In this document: positions 18,760 to 27,431 of the stretch, one piece after another
How the letters are laid out: every line of letters starts with the position of its first letter
Position numbering within the stretch: the first letter of the stretch is position 1
Made by a program: the position numbers and the translations under genes
Assembly (NCBI RefSeq): GCF_012726175.1
Contig: NZ_JAASAD010000008.1
Location: 1-64,000 of the forward strand
Direction: 5' to 3'
Source: Micromonospora sp. HNM0581
Lineage (GTDB): Bacteria > Actinomycetota > Actinomycetes > Mycobacteriales > Micromonosporaceae
Length of the DNA: 64,000 nt
Notes under the pieces: generated by a model
Told to the model about the DNA's origin: nothing
Databases searched by the model: none
Seen by the model: the letters and a program-made list of their open reading frames with translations, nothing else

Positions 18760-21323
18760 TGATGTACCTCGCGTGGTGCACCCTGCGCTACCGCAGGCTG
18801 GCGTTCGTGGCGACCTTCATCGCGGTCTTCTTCGGCGTGGCGCTGATCGTCGCCTGTGGTGGGCTGATGGAGACCGGAATCCGGCTGGCGGTCCCGCCGC
18901 AGCGGCTCGCGGCGGCCGACATCGTGGTGAGCGGCAAGCAGACCTATGGCGTGCCCAAGAAGGACCCGCAGGACACCAAGAACATCAAGTCGGTGCCGCT
19001 GGCCGAGCGGTACTGGATCGATCCGGGTCTGGTAAGCAAGATCCAGGGGGTGCCCGGGGTCGAACGGGCCGTCGCCGAGTCGTCCTTCGCCGCCACCGTC
19101 GTCCGTGACGGCGCGCCGGTGATGGTCGGGACCGAGTCGCTGGGCCACGGCTGGGAGTCAGCTGAGCTCGGGCCGTACAAGCTTGATGGGCAGCCACCCA
19201 CCCAGGCCGGTCAGGTCGTCCTGGACCGGGCGGTGGCGCGGCTGGCGCGCGTCCAGGTGGGTGACCGGGTCGACGTCGTGGCCGGCGGTCTCAGCTCCTC
19301 CTTCCAGGTGACCGGCATCGCCGCCCCTCCGGGCGAGATGAGCCAGTCGGCGCTGTTCTTCTCCGGCGACGACGAGCGGCGGCTCAACCCGCACACCGGC
19401 ACCGCCGATGCGATCGGGGTGCTGGCCAAGCCTGGCACCGACGTGGAGGCCCTGCGCGACCGGATCGAGCAGACCCTCGCCGACCGCAAGCTGGTGGTAC
19501 TCACCGGCGACGACCGCGGCACGGCCGAGTTCCCCGAGGCCGTCGGCGGGCAGGCACAGCTCATCCCGCTCTCCGGCGTCTTCGCCGGGATGACCGTCTT
19601 CGTGGCGATCTTCGTGATCGCCAGCACCCTGGGCCTGTCGGTGCAGCAGCGGCAGAGGGAGATCGCCCTGCTGCGCTCCATCGGCGCGACGCCCCGGCAG
19701 ATCCGCACGATGGTGCGCCGCGAGGCGCTCGTGGTCGCGGGCGGCGCGGCGATCCTCGGCTGCGTCCCGGGAGTGTTTCTGGGCCCGATGCTCTACCACC
19801 TCGTCTCGGAAGCCGGGGTCATCTCGCCGGTGGTCAAGTTCCACCAGGGCTTCATCCCCTACCTCGCCGCGCCCGCCATCGGGATCTCCGCCGCTCTAGT
19901 GGCCGCCTACGTCGCCGGTCGGCGCCCCTCCAAGATCCGTCCGACGGCCGGCATCGCCGAGGCGGCGCTCGGGCGCAAGTGGGTCAGCTGGCCGCGGGTG
20001 GTGTTCTCCCTCCTCTTCTTCGCCGGCGGGTTCGCATTGATTCTGGTGACGGCGATCGTGATGGACGGTCCGGTGGCCTCGGCCACCGCCGGGCCGGCGG
20101 TGATGTGCTGGGCGATCTCGATCGCGTTGATCAGCCCGGGGCTGACCCGGCTCCTCGCGGCCGTCCTGAGCCTGCCGGTGCGGGCGTTCTTCGGGCTCGC
20201 CGGCTATCTTGGCACGATCAACGTCCGGACCCGCGCGGTCCGGGTGGCCGCCGCGGTCACCCCGATCATGCTGGCGGTGGCGTTGGCGGTAGCCAACTTC
20301 TACCTCCAGACCACGCAGAACGAGGCCGCGGAGCGCTACTACTCCGACAACCTCCGCGCCGACGTGGTGCTCAGCTCCACCACCGGCGGATTCCCCGCCG
20401 ACACCATCGAGACGGTCCGCTCCACACCTGGCGTCGAGGCGGCGTCCGCGTACGTCACCAGCGCCGGCTGGATCAACAAGCCGTACGACGGGTCGCACGT
20501 GGAGTCGCCGTGGCCGTTGCAGGGGGTGACCGGGGCCAGCGCCGCCAGCATCACCGGGGTACGGACCGTCGCGGGCAACTTGGGCGACCTCACCGGCGGC
20601 ACGGTGGCACTGCCCGAGGTCGCCGGAAAGAACCTCGGCGTCGGCGTCGGCGACCAGATCACCCTGCGGCTCGGGGACCGGTCGGCGGTGGATCTGCGGG
20701 TGGTGGCGCTCTACCCGGCGAAGGAGGGGTTCGAGACGATCCTGCTCCCCGCCGAGCTGCTCGCCGTACACAGCACCAGCGGACTGTCCCGACAGATCCT
20801 GGTCACCGCCGCGCCCGGCATCGATCGAGACGTGTTGGTGGCCAGTCTGCGGGAAAAAGTCGCGGATCACCCCGGCACCATGATCGAGGGACGCGAGGCG
20901 ATCACCACCTTCGCCGAACGTACCAAGACCCAGGCATGGGTCAACTATCTTCTCGTCGCGCTGGTCGCTGGCTACACCATGATCTCGGTGGCCAACACAC
21001 TGATCGTGGCGACCGCCGGCCGTCGCCAGGAGTTGGGCATGCAGCGCCTCATCGGCGCTACCCGGCGGCAGTCGCTGCAGATGCTCACCGTGGAGGCGGG
21101 CATGGTCGCCGTCATCGGGGTGGTGCTGGGCACCATCGCCTCCATTGCCACGCTGATGCCGTTCAGCATCGTGGTGCTGGGGCGACCGGTACCGTCCGGG
21201 CCGTTCTGGATCTACCTGGCCGTGGTGGCAAGTGCCACGGTGCTCGCCTTTGCCGCCACCTTGCTGCCCGGACGCCGGGTGATGCGCGTCCGGCCGGCGG
21301 AAGCCGCCGTCGCCGTCGAGTAG
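18759..21323 (+). CDS. FtsX-family ABC transporter permease
   Basis: 854 residues starting at ATG 18759, which overlaps the ATPase stop; upstream in-frame starts lie inside the ATPase gene and are rejected. An N-terminal membrane segment is followed by a large extracytoplasmic domain (about residues 50-260), then a first FtsX core with GLSVQQRQREIALLRSIGAT, further membrane spans, a second extracytoplasmic domain (about 520-720) and a second FtsX core with AGRRQELGMQRLIGAT near the C-terminus. The duplicated layout, two FtsX domains in one chain, is common for actinobacterial MacB/BceB-like exporters. A two-component system lies convergent just downstream, an arrangement often seen with antibiotic-sensing exporters. 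Confidence 0.92.
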   Translation: MMYLAWCTLRYRRLAFVATFIAVFFGVALIVACGGLMETGIRLAVPPQRLAAADIVVSGKQTYGVPKKDPQDTKNIKSVPLAERYWIDPGLVSKIQGVPGVERAVAESSFAATVVRDGAPVMVGTESLGHGWESAELGPYKLDGQPPTQAGQVVLDRAVARLARVQVGDRVDVVAGGLSSSFQVTGIAAPPGEMSQSALFFSGDDERRLNPHTGTADAIGVLAKPGTDVEALRDRIEQTLADRKLVVLTGDDRGTAEFPEAVGGQAQLIPLSGVFAGMTVFVAIFVIASTLGLSVQQRQREIALLRSIGATPRQIRTMVRREALVVAGGAAILGCVPGVFLGPMLYHLVSEAGVISPVVKFHQGFIPYLAAPAIGISAALVAAYVAGRRPSKIRPTAGIAEAALGRKWVSWPRVVFSLLFFAGGFALILVTAIVMDGPVASATAGPAVMCWAISIALISPGLTRLLAAVLSLPVRAFFGLAGYLGTINVRTRAVRVAAAVTPIMLAVALAVANFYLQTTQNEAAERYYSDNLRADVVLSSTTGGFPADTIETVRSTPGVEAASAYVTSAGWINKPYDGSHVESPWPLQGVTGASAASITGVRTVAGNLGDLTGGTVALPEVAGKNLGVGVGDQITLRLGDRSAVDLRVVALYPAKEGFETILLPAELLAVHSTSGLSRQILVTAAPGIDRDVLVASLREKVADHPGTMIEGREAITTFAERTKTQAWVNYLLVALVAGYTMISVANTLIVATAGRRQELGMQRLIGATRRQSLQMLTVEAGMVAVIGVVLGTIASIATLMPFSIVVLGRPVPSGPFWIYLAVVASATVLAFAATLLPGRRVMRVRPAEAAVAVE

Positions 21324-21334
21324 CGAAACGACCG

Positions 21335-21365
21335 GTGGTGCCCCCGGTCCGCCGGGGCACCACCG
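21335..21365. terminator. Bidirectional hairpin between exporter and response regulator
   Basis: Perfect 11-bp arms GGTGGTGCCCC / GGGGCACCACC around a 9-base loop, 12 bases after the permease stop and before the convergent regulator gene. No T-tract, typical of high-GC actinomycete terminators. Confidence 0.7.
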
Positions 21366-21427
21366 CGTGCCGGGGTCAGCGGCGCCATCGGGGCCCTCGG
21401 CCCGGTTCGGGCGGGGCCGGTGTGGCG

Positions 21428-22090
21428 TCAGGAGACGTCGACGCGGGTGCCGTTGAGGTACGCCAGCACGGCCAGTACCCGACGGTTGCTGTCGTCCGCC
21501 GGGGCCAGATCGAGCTTGCCGAAGATGCTCGTCGTGTATTTGGCGACCGCGCCCTGACTGACGATGAGCCGCTGCGCGATGGCCGTGTTGGAACATCCCT
21601 CGGCCATCAGCTTCAGCACCTCCCGCTCGCGAGGGGTCAGCATGGACAGCGGTTCCCGGCGGGACCGGCCAGCCAACAGTTGCGAGATCACCTGCGGGTC
21701 CATCGCGGTGCCACCGTCGGCGACCCGCCGGATGTCGTCCACAAACTGATCGCTGTTGAGCACCCGGTCCTTCAGCAGGTAGCCGATGCCGCCGCTGGCG
21801 TCGGCGAGCAGTTCCTTGGCGTACAACTGCTCGACGTGCTGGGAGAGCACCAGGATGGGCAGGCCGGGGCAGCGGCGACGCGCCTCCAGGGCGGCCTGCA
21901 GACCCTCGTCGGTGAACGTCGGCGGCAGTCGCACGTCGACCACCGCCACCTCCGGGCTCAGGGTCACCAGCGCGTCGAGCAGTGCCGGACCGTTGTCGAC
22001 CGCAGCGACGATCTCGAAGTCGTACGACTCGAGGAGCTGGACCAATCCCTGTCTCAGAAGGAAGAGGTCCTCGGCGAGTACAACGCGCAC
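21428..22090 (-). CDS. NarL/LuxR-family response regulator
   Basis: 220 residues from GTG 22090, with GGAG five bases upstream. The receiver domain (1-120) has the acidic pocket VVLAED, phosphoacceptor Asp in VAVVDVRLPP and the conserved Lys in GYLLKDRV. The C-terminal LuxR helix-turn-helix (about 148-210) reads LTPREREVLKLMAEGCSN, then IAQRLIVSQGAVAKYTTSIF. Its start overlaps the histidine-kinase stop by 37 bases, so the kinase is translated first and coupled. It probably adjusts the neighbouring ABC exporter or cluster genes; targets inferred. Confidence 0.95.
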   Translation of the reverse strand: MRVVLAEDLFLLRQGLVQLLESYDFEIVAAVDNGPALLDALVTLSPEVAVVDVRLPPTFTDEGLQAALEARRRCPGLPILVLSQHVEQLYAKELLADASGGIGYLLKDRVLNSDQFVDDIRRVADGGTAMDPQVISQLLAGRSRREPLSMLTPREREVLKLMAEGCSNTAIAQRLIVSQGAVAKYTTSIFGKLDLAPADDSNRRVLAVLAYLNGTRVDVS

Positions 22091-23382
22091 GGCAGCTCCA
22101 GGATCGCGACGGTCGGTCCACCTTCGGGACTATTGAGGACGAACGTCCCGTCGAACGTAGCACAACGTCGTTCGATGCCCCGGAGCCCGGTGCCGACGCT
22201 GGCATCCGCGCCGCCCTGACCGTTGTCGATCACCACTGCGCGCAGGGCGTCGTCCTCATGGCGCAGGTCGATGCTCGCCCGGTCGGCGTTGGCGTGCTTG
22301 ACGACGTTGGTCAACAGTTCGGAGATCGCGAAGTAGACGGCGGACTCCGCCGGCGCGGCCAACCGGCCGGGTACGTCGGCGGTGATGTCGACGTCGATCG
22401 GGCTCTCCAACGCGATGGCCCGGACGGCGTCCTCCAGGCCCCGTTCGGCGAGCACCGGCGGGTGGATGCCGCGAATCAGGCAGCGTAACTCCTCCAGCGC
22501 GTTGGCGGTGGCGTTGCGCGCGTCGACCAGCAGCGTCTCCGCGACGTCCGGATTGGTGCGCAGCTGACGGGTGGCCGCGCCGAGTTTCATGCCGATCGCC
22601 ACCAGTCGCGCCTGCGCGCCGTCGTGCAGGTCCCGCTCGATGCGGCGCAGCTCGCTGGCCTGGATGTTGATGACGTCCGACCGGGTCTCCGACAGGTGCC
22701 GCATGCGGGAGGCGATCAGTGCCCGTTCGCCCGGCCCGAGCAGCGCCTTCGCGAAGTGTGCGTGTCCGGCGACCACCCCAGGGGCGGCGACCACCCAGAT
22801 GCCGAACACCGCCAGGCTGACCAGCGCCCCGAGCGCCGCGCGCGGCCAGGTGTTCATCGGGGTGAAGCCGTACCAGAAGTCCACCCCGGACTCCCGTATC
22901 AGCATCCAGAACCCGGAGGAGAGCACCAAACCCTCCACCGCGTAGACCAGCAGAGTGGCCGGCAACAGCCCTAGCACGAAGCCGACAAAGACGTTGAGTA
23001 GCAGGAACAGCAGGTCACGCCAGCTTGCCGGGTCGGTGAGGATGGACCGGCAGCGCTGTACCCAGCCGACCGCCCCCGGCTCCGACGGTCGCTCGGGAAG
23101 GTAGGGGGTGGCGATCGCGACCCCGGAGTGGGCGGCGAGTTCCCGGCACAGCCCGGTGAGTCGGCGGACCAGCGGAGTGAGCAGTGGCAGCAGCAGCACC
23201 CCGACACCGAGCAGGATGAACGCCGTGGCGAGGGTGGTGGCGACGAGGAGGGCCAGGCTGAGCACGGCTGCGGCGGCGAGCACCACGCCCCGTCCGGTGG
23301 CCTGCAGTGCGCGCGACAGGGCCGGCCGAATATGGGCGTTGGCGATGGCGATGGCGTCCATGTCCTCCAGAACCCCGTTCAC
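22054..23382 (-). CDS. Sensor histidine kinase, HisKA_3 type
   Basis: 442 residues from GTG 23382; ATG 23361 is an alternative, with GGAGG very close to it. Membrane segments cluster at about residues 30-70 and 120-215, consistent with the small integral sensor domain found in actinobacterial NarL-partner kinases. Phosphoacceptor region RIERDLHDGAQARLVAIGM (His near residue 257), then a HATPase domain with NVVKHANA (N box) and GTGLRGIERR (G box). It forms an operon with the response regulator (37-base overlap). A cell-envelope stress or antibiotic signal is plausible but not shown. Confidence 0.94.
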   Translation of the reverse strand: MNGVLEDMDAIAIANAHIRPALSRALQATGRGVVLAAAAVLSLALLVATTLATAFILLGVGVLLLPLLTPLVRRLTGLCRELAAHSGVAIATPYLPERPSEPGAVGWVQRCRSILTDPASWRDLLFLLLNVFVGFVLGLLPATLLVYAVEGLVLSSGFWMLIRESGVDFWYGFTPMNTWPRAALGALVSLAVFGIWVVAAPGVVAGHAHFAKALLGPGERALIASRMRHLSETRSDVINIQASELRRIERDLHDGAQARLVAIGMKLGAATRQLRTNPDVAETLLVDARNATANALEELRCLIRGIHPPVLAERGLEDAVRAIALESPIDVDITADVPGRLAAPAESAVYFAISELLTNVVKHANADRASIDLRHEDDALRAVVIDNGQGGADASVGTGLRGIERRCATFDGTFVLNSPEGGPTVAILELPCALYSPRTSSF

Positions 23383-23717
23383 GGCAGCTCGATGGTGGGT
23401 GCCCGCGCTCAGCGGCGTCTCGTGGACGACGAGTTGGCGGAGCTCGGTGCCGGCCGGCGTGTCGTAGACTGCGTGTCCGTATAGTAGAGCAGCGAGCGGG
23501 TGTCGGGCGTGTGACCACGCTTATCGGCGTCGATCAGCCGTTGGCTGGGCGGCCAGACGATGACCCCCTTGGGCCCCCGGTTGACCACGTCGACGTCGAC
23601 CATGCAGAACGCGCTGTTCGCCGCGTGGGTCAACGGCCAGAATCCGATCTCCCGCCGTGACGGTACCGGCACCACCCTCGACTGCCAGGGCAGGAGATCC
23701 GCCGCGAAGGTGGCGTC

Positions 23718-24081
23718 GACAACGGCACCCGCTACTACAGCTTCGCCGGCACCCACGCGGTGTCCGTCCGCCGCAAGACCCCGTACAGGGGCAGTACGTG
23801 GTTCCAACCCGGTGTGGGTGAACAGCAAGGGCTTCGTCGGCGGGGACATCGACCCCACCGGGCTCCACCACACCGAGAACGGCGAGGACACCGGCGACCG
23901 CGCCTACGTCGACACCACACCCTCGGGGGAACGAGTAACCAGGATCGTCAGGAGGTACGTTCCCCCGGGCCTGCGGAGCCGGGTGACGACGGTGGCGTCA
24001 CGGGCCGATGACGCCGAGGTTCGCATCCGCACGCCTGACCAGTTGGAGGTGACAATCATCTTCAAGAACTGGTATACGTAG
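23718..24081 (+). pseudogene. Frameshifted RHS-repeat (polymorphic toxin-like) fragment
   Basis: Two pieces of a typical RHS C-terminal core occur in different frames. At 23718 one frame reads DNGTRYYSFAGTHAVSVRR, matching the RHS pattern of a NGTRYY..G..VAVR block. From about 23815 the next frame over reads NSKGFVGGDIDPTGLHH, matching the G(F)xGG..D.TGLTH block that precedes the hypervariable tip. The lesion lies near 23800. The second frame continues to a stop at 24081 through an unassigned tail ending IIFKNWYT. No complete RHS gene or immunity gene is present. The importer promoter lies inside the end of this fragment. Similarity was judged by eye. Confidence 0.5.
24050..24064. promoter_or_regulatory. 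Zur-box-like dyad overlapping the importer promoter
   Basis: TGACAATCATCTTCA matches 12 of 15 bases of the actinobacterial Zur consensus as I recall it (TGAAAATGATTTTCA), with five of seven dyad pairs intact. It overlaps a GTGACA -35 (24049-24054), which is followed by an 18-base spacer and TATACG (24073-24078). The importer gene starts at 24133. A repressor bound here would block the promoter. Zinc control is inferred from sequence and from the coelibactin precedent. Confidence 0.55.
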
Positions 24082-24132
24082 TAAACCTCTGGTACGAATG
24101 GATGCCCTGATGGCGGAAAGTGATGATGTTGG

Positions 24133-25635
24133 ATGAAATCGACCACGGCGCGTAAGTTGGCCGCGGCCGTCACCGCGGGGGCCCTCCTTGCTGCGACGGG
24201 GTGCTCCGGAGACGAGCCTGCGGGCAGTGCGACGTCCGCCGAGAAGACCCTGCGCGCGGCATTCGCGGGCGGCGGATCGAGTGAGACGCTGAACTACCTG
24301 ACCGGCCCCACCGCACTCGACTTCGTCCGGGCGAAGCTGGTGCACGCTCCGCTGTGCGAGCTGGACCCGAAGGCACCCGACGGTGTCTCGTACGGCGTGG
24401 TCGAGGCGATCACCGCCTCCGACGATCTGAAGACCTACACGTTGCGTGTCCGCGACGGCGTCAAATTCACCGACGGCAAGGCGTTGACCTCAGCGGACGT
24501 GCTGTACTCGCTGCGTGCGCCGATGCTGCTGAAGGGCCTTCCCTTCACGATGCTCATCTCCCGGAACTTCGACATGGAGGCGGCCACCGCCCCGGACGCG
24601 TCGACGGTGGTCCTGCCGACGAAGTCGCCGATCGCCGATGGACGAGAGGTGATCTGTCAGACGACGCTCGCCATCGCGGACAAGACGACCGAGTTCACCA
24701 CCAACACACCCTCGTCCGGCCCGTTCACCATCGAGTCCTTCGAGCCGGGACAGTCGACGCTGCTCAAGCGCAACGACAGCTACTACGGACAGGCGCCGGA
24801 GCTGGAGAAGATCGAGCTGCGTTCGATTCCTGACGGCGCAGCACGGGTGAACGCACTGCGGCAGGGTCAGGTCGACTTCATCAGCGCGGTCGGTCCCGCC
24901 GAGGCGAAGACCCTGGAGACCAGCGACGGCATCAAGGTCACCAACAGCGATCTGCCGTACGCCTCCTATCTGCAGTACACGATGAACATCAAGGCCGCAC
25001 CATTCGACGATCCCCGGGTCCGGGAAGCCTTCCGGCTGGCGGTCGACCGGGAACGGATCGTGCAGAACGTCTACTACGGGCGGGCGTTCGTCGGTAACGA
25101 CGTTCCCGCGCTGGGCTTCCCCTCCTACAACACGACCCTGGCCCAGCGCAGCCATGATCCCGAGCGAGCGAAGCAGCTGCTCACCGAGGCCGGGGCTGCC
25201 GGAATCAAGGTCGAGCTGACTGCCGGCCCGGAACTGCCCGGCATGGTGGAGACCGCCACGCTGATCGTCGAGGATCTCAAAGCGATCGGTGTCCAGGCCG
25301 CTCTGCGGGAGCTTCCCGCCGGCCAGTTGTTCGCCGACTACCCCGCCTATCTGTCCTGGCCGTTCAAGGCGGGCTACACCCCCGCGGCGTACTTCGAGAT
25401 CAACCACACGCCGGGCGTCTTCACCGACGTCGACACTCTGGTGCTGACCGCTCGGAGTGCGGCGACCGAGCAGGAGCGACTCGCCGCGTCGCACCAGGCG
25501 CAGAAGCTGCTGTGGGAGAAGGGCAACCAGATCGCTCCGGTGTTCGTGCCCACGATCAGCGCCGCCTCTGATCGGGTGGACGGAGTGCGGGAACTGCAGT
25601 TCCCCGATCTGTCCCGCGTCACTCTGCGGAACTGA
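24133..25635 (+). CDS. ABC importer substrate-binding lipoprotein, peptide/opine (SBP family 5)
   Basis: 500 residues. The signal peptide ends in a lipobox, LLAATGC, with the lipidated Cys at residue 24. The mature part has the family 5 pattern: SYGVVEAITASDDLKTYTLR, a downstream FTDGKALTSADVLYSL block, a middle with FDDPRVREAFRLAVDRERIV, and KAIGVQAALRELPAGQLF late in the protein. It is the first gene of a four-gene peptide-type importer operon. A similar SBP-permease-permease-ATPase set is part of the S. coelicolor coelibactin cluster, so re-uptake of the metal-loaded product is the likely role. A Zur-like site lies about 70 bases upstream. Confidence 0.93.
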   Translation: MKSTTARKLAAAVTAGALLAATGCSGDEPAGSATSAEKTLRAAFAGGGSSETLNYLTGPTALDFVRAKLVHAPLCELDPKAPDGVSYGVVEAITASDDLKTYTLRVRDGVKFTDGKALTSADVLYSLRAPMLLKGLPFTMLISRNFDMEAATAPDASTVVLPTKSPIADGREVICQTTLAIADKTTEFTTNTPSSGPFTIESFEPGQSTLLKRNDSYYGQAPELEKIELRSIPDGAARVNALRQGQVDFISAVGPAEAKTLETSDGIKVTNSDLPYASYLQYTMNIKAAPFDDPRVREAFRLAVDRERIVQNVYYGRAFVGNDVPALGFPSYNTTLAQRSHDPERAKQLLTEAGAAGIKVELTAGPELPGMVETATLIVEDLKAIGVQAALRELPAGQLFADYPAYLSWPFKAGYTPAAYFEINHTPGVFTDVDTLVLTARSAATEQERLAASHQAQKLLWEKGNQIAPVFVPTISAASDRVDGVRELQFPDLSRVTLRN

Positions 25636-25638
25636 CCG

Positions 25639-26601
25639 GTGCGATTGGCCAGTTGGCTGACGATGAGGGTCGCCGCTGCCGCGGCGACCCTCATCGTTCT
25701 TTCTGCCGTCGTCTTCTGGGCGACCGAGGTGCTTCCCGGCGATGCAGTGGGTACGTCGGCGGGCCCGGACGCCACAGACGCCGAGCGGGCCGCGATCCGT
25801 GTCTCGCTCGGACTCGACCGCCCGGCGGGCGAGCGTTACCTCGAGTGGATCGGACAGGCCGTGCAGGGCAACCTCGGCGAATCGCTGCTCACCGGCCGAA
25901 AGGTCAGTGAGGTCATCGGTGACCGGCTGTTGGCCAGCGTTGCCGTACTGCTCCCGGCTGCGGTGATGATCGTGGTTCTCGCCGTCGTTCTGGGCTCCGC
26001 CGCAGGCCTTCGGGCCGGTGGCCGGTGGGATCGTGCACTGAGCGCGATCACGCTCGGCCTGGTCGGTTCATCGGACTTCCTACTGGCTACAGGTCTGCTG
26101 GTGGTGTTCACCGCATGGTGGCCGGTGCTTCCGGCGGTGGCGCTGGTGCCGGCCGGTGACGAACTCTGGCAGCATCCGGATCTCGTGGCGTTGCCGGCCA
26201 TTGCGTTGGCCCTCGGCGGGTTCGGCGCGGCGATGCGGTTGCTGCGCGCCTCCGTGGCGCAGACGACGGGCACCGGCTTCGCCGAGTTCGCCCGGCTCAA
26301 CGGTGTCCGGGGCGTCCGCTACGTCTGGATGATGGTGTCGAATGCCGCCGCACCGGCCCTGCACGGCCTCTCGATCGTGCTTGCCGGTCTGCTCGGCGGA
26401 AGCATCGTCGTGGAGACGTTGTTCAATGTTCCTGGGGTCGGTTTCGAACTCTCCCAAGCAGTGGCGGAGCGGGACGTGCCGCTGGTGCAGGGCCTCAGTC
26501 TGACCCTCGGCGCGGCGACCTTGGCGATCCTGTTGGCAGGTGATCTGTGCGCTGCGATGCTCGGGCGGCACCAGGCGTCTGCGCCGGGGGGCGCCCGATG
26601 A
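25639..26601 (+). CDS. ABC importer permease, DppB/OppB type
   Basis: 320 residues from GTG 25639, three bases after the lipoprotein stop, with no clear ribosome site and therefore probably translationally coupled; ATG 25663 is an alternative. Six or so hydrophobic helices are visible. The family pattern includes LGLDRPAGERYLEWIGQAVQGNLG at the N-terminus (residues about 55-78, split in the chain by loops) and the EAA-like loop FAEFARLNGVRGVRYVWMM, followed by LAGLLGGSIVVETLFNVPG. It forms the channel with the next gene product. Its stop overlaps the next start (ATGA). Confidence 0.92.
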   Translation: MRLASWLTMRVAAAAATLIVLSAVVFWATEVLPGDAVGTSAGPDATDAERAAIRVSLGLDRPAGERYLEWIGQAVQGNLGESLLTGRKVSEVIGDRLLASVAVLLPAAVMIVVLAVVLGSAAGLRAGGRWDRALSAITLGLVGSSDFLLATGLLVVFTAWWPVLPAVALVPAGDELWQHPDLVALPAIALALGGFGAAMRLLRASVAQTTGTGFAEFARLNGVRGVRYVWMMVSNAAAPALHGLSIVLAGLLGGSIVVETLFNVPGVGFELSQAVAERDVPLVQGLSLTLGAATLAILLAGDLCAAMLGRHQASAPGGAR

Positions 26602-27431
26602 CTCCGCGGCGCCTGGCGGTCCTGATGATGTCGTCGTTTGTACTGGTCATCGCCGTCTGCGGTCCGTGGCTGTCGGCGGTCGATCCGAACACGCCTGTCG
26701 CCGGACCGTTCGAACCGTCGTCCGGCGCGCACCCGCTCGGTACGGACGTGTTGGGCCGGGACACTCTGGCCCGCGTACTCGACGGCGGACGTGCGCTGAT
26801 CATGCAGGCGGCCGTGGCGACCATGCTGGGAAGCGTGATCGGCCTCACCGTGGGCCTCGGGGCCGCGTTGACACGACGCCGCACGGTCGCCCGGTTCGCG
26901 GTTCTAGGAGTCGACGCTATCGCCGTGTTTCCGGCGATACTGCTGCTCCTCGTACTCGCCGCCGGTCTACCCGGAGGTGGAGCGGCGGTCGTGGCGGCCA
27001 GTGTCGTGGTGAGCGTGCCGTTCTCGGTCCGGGTGATCCGGGAGTGCACCACCGCGATCATCGCTACCGAGCATGCCCGATCAGCGTGGGCCAGGGGTGA
27101 TGCTCTGATGGTCCGTCTCCGGCACGATGTCCTACCCGCGCTCGCCCCGGCCGCGCTCGCCGAGGCCGGGATCCGTTTCGTGGCGGCGGTCCAACTGGCG
27201 GCGACCGCGGGTTTCCTCGGACTCGGAGCCAGCGCACCGGCGGCCAACTGGGGGCGCATGGTCCAGGAGAACAGCGCGGGCATCACCGTGAACCCGCTGC
27301 CGGTGCTGGTCCCGGCGACCCTGCTCGTCCTGCTCGCCGTCGGGGTCACTTTTCTCCTCGACCACATCACCGGACCGCTCCTGGGTGAACGCGATCGGGT
27401 TGGACCCGACCTGGTGGGAGTAACCCGATGA
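26598..27431 (+). CDS. ABC importer permease, DppC/OppC type
   Basis: 277 residues. ATG 26598 is chosen because it overlaps the previous stop as ATGA; a longer in-frame start would extend into the upstream gene. The DppC hallmark HPLGTDVLGRDTLARVLDGG follows the first membrane helix, and the cytoplasmic EAA-like loop reads ARSAWARGDALMVRLRHDVLP. The terminal region PAANWGRMVQENSAG matches the usual OppC end. It pairs with the DppB-like permease. The stop overlaps the ATPase start by ATGA, so the whole operon is coupled. Confidence 0.92.
   Translation: MTPRRLAVLMMSSFVLVIAVCGPWLSAVDPNTPVAGPFEPSSGAHPLGTDVLGRDTLARVLDGGRALIMQAAVATMLGSVIGLTVGLGAALTRRRTVARFAVLGVDAIAVFPAILLLLVLAAGLPGGGAAVVAASVVVSVPFSVRVIRECTTAIIATEHARSAWARGDALMVRLRHDVLPALAPAALAEAGIRFVAAVQLAATAGFLGLGASAPAANWGRMVQENSAGITVNPLPVLVPATLLVLLAVGVTFLLDHITGPLLGERDRVGPDLVGVTR

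Noticed and set aside
19896..22219. Long overlapping frames on both strands through the permease and regulator genes
   Set aside because: Out-of-frame readings of FtsX and response-regulator genes; compositionally Arg/Gly/Pro-rich nonsense.
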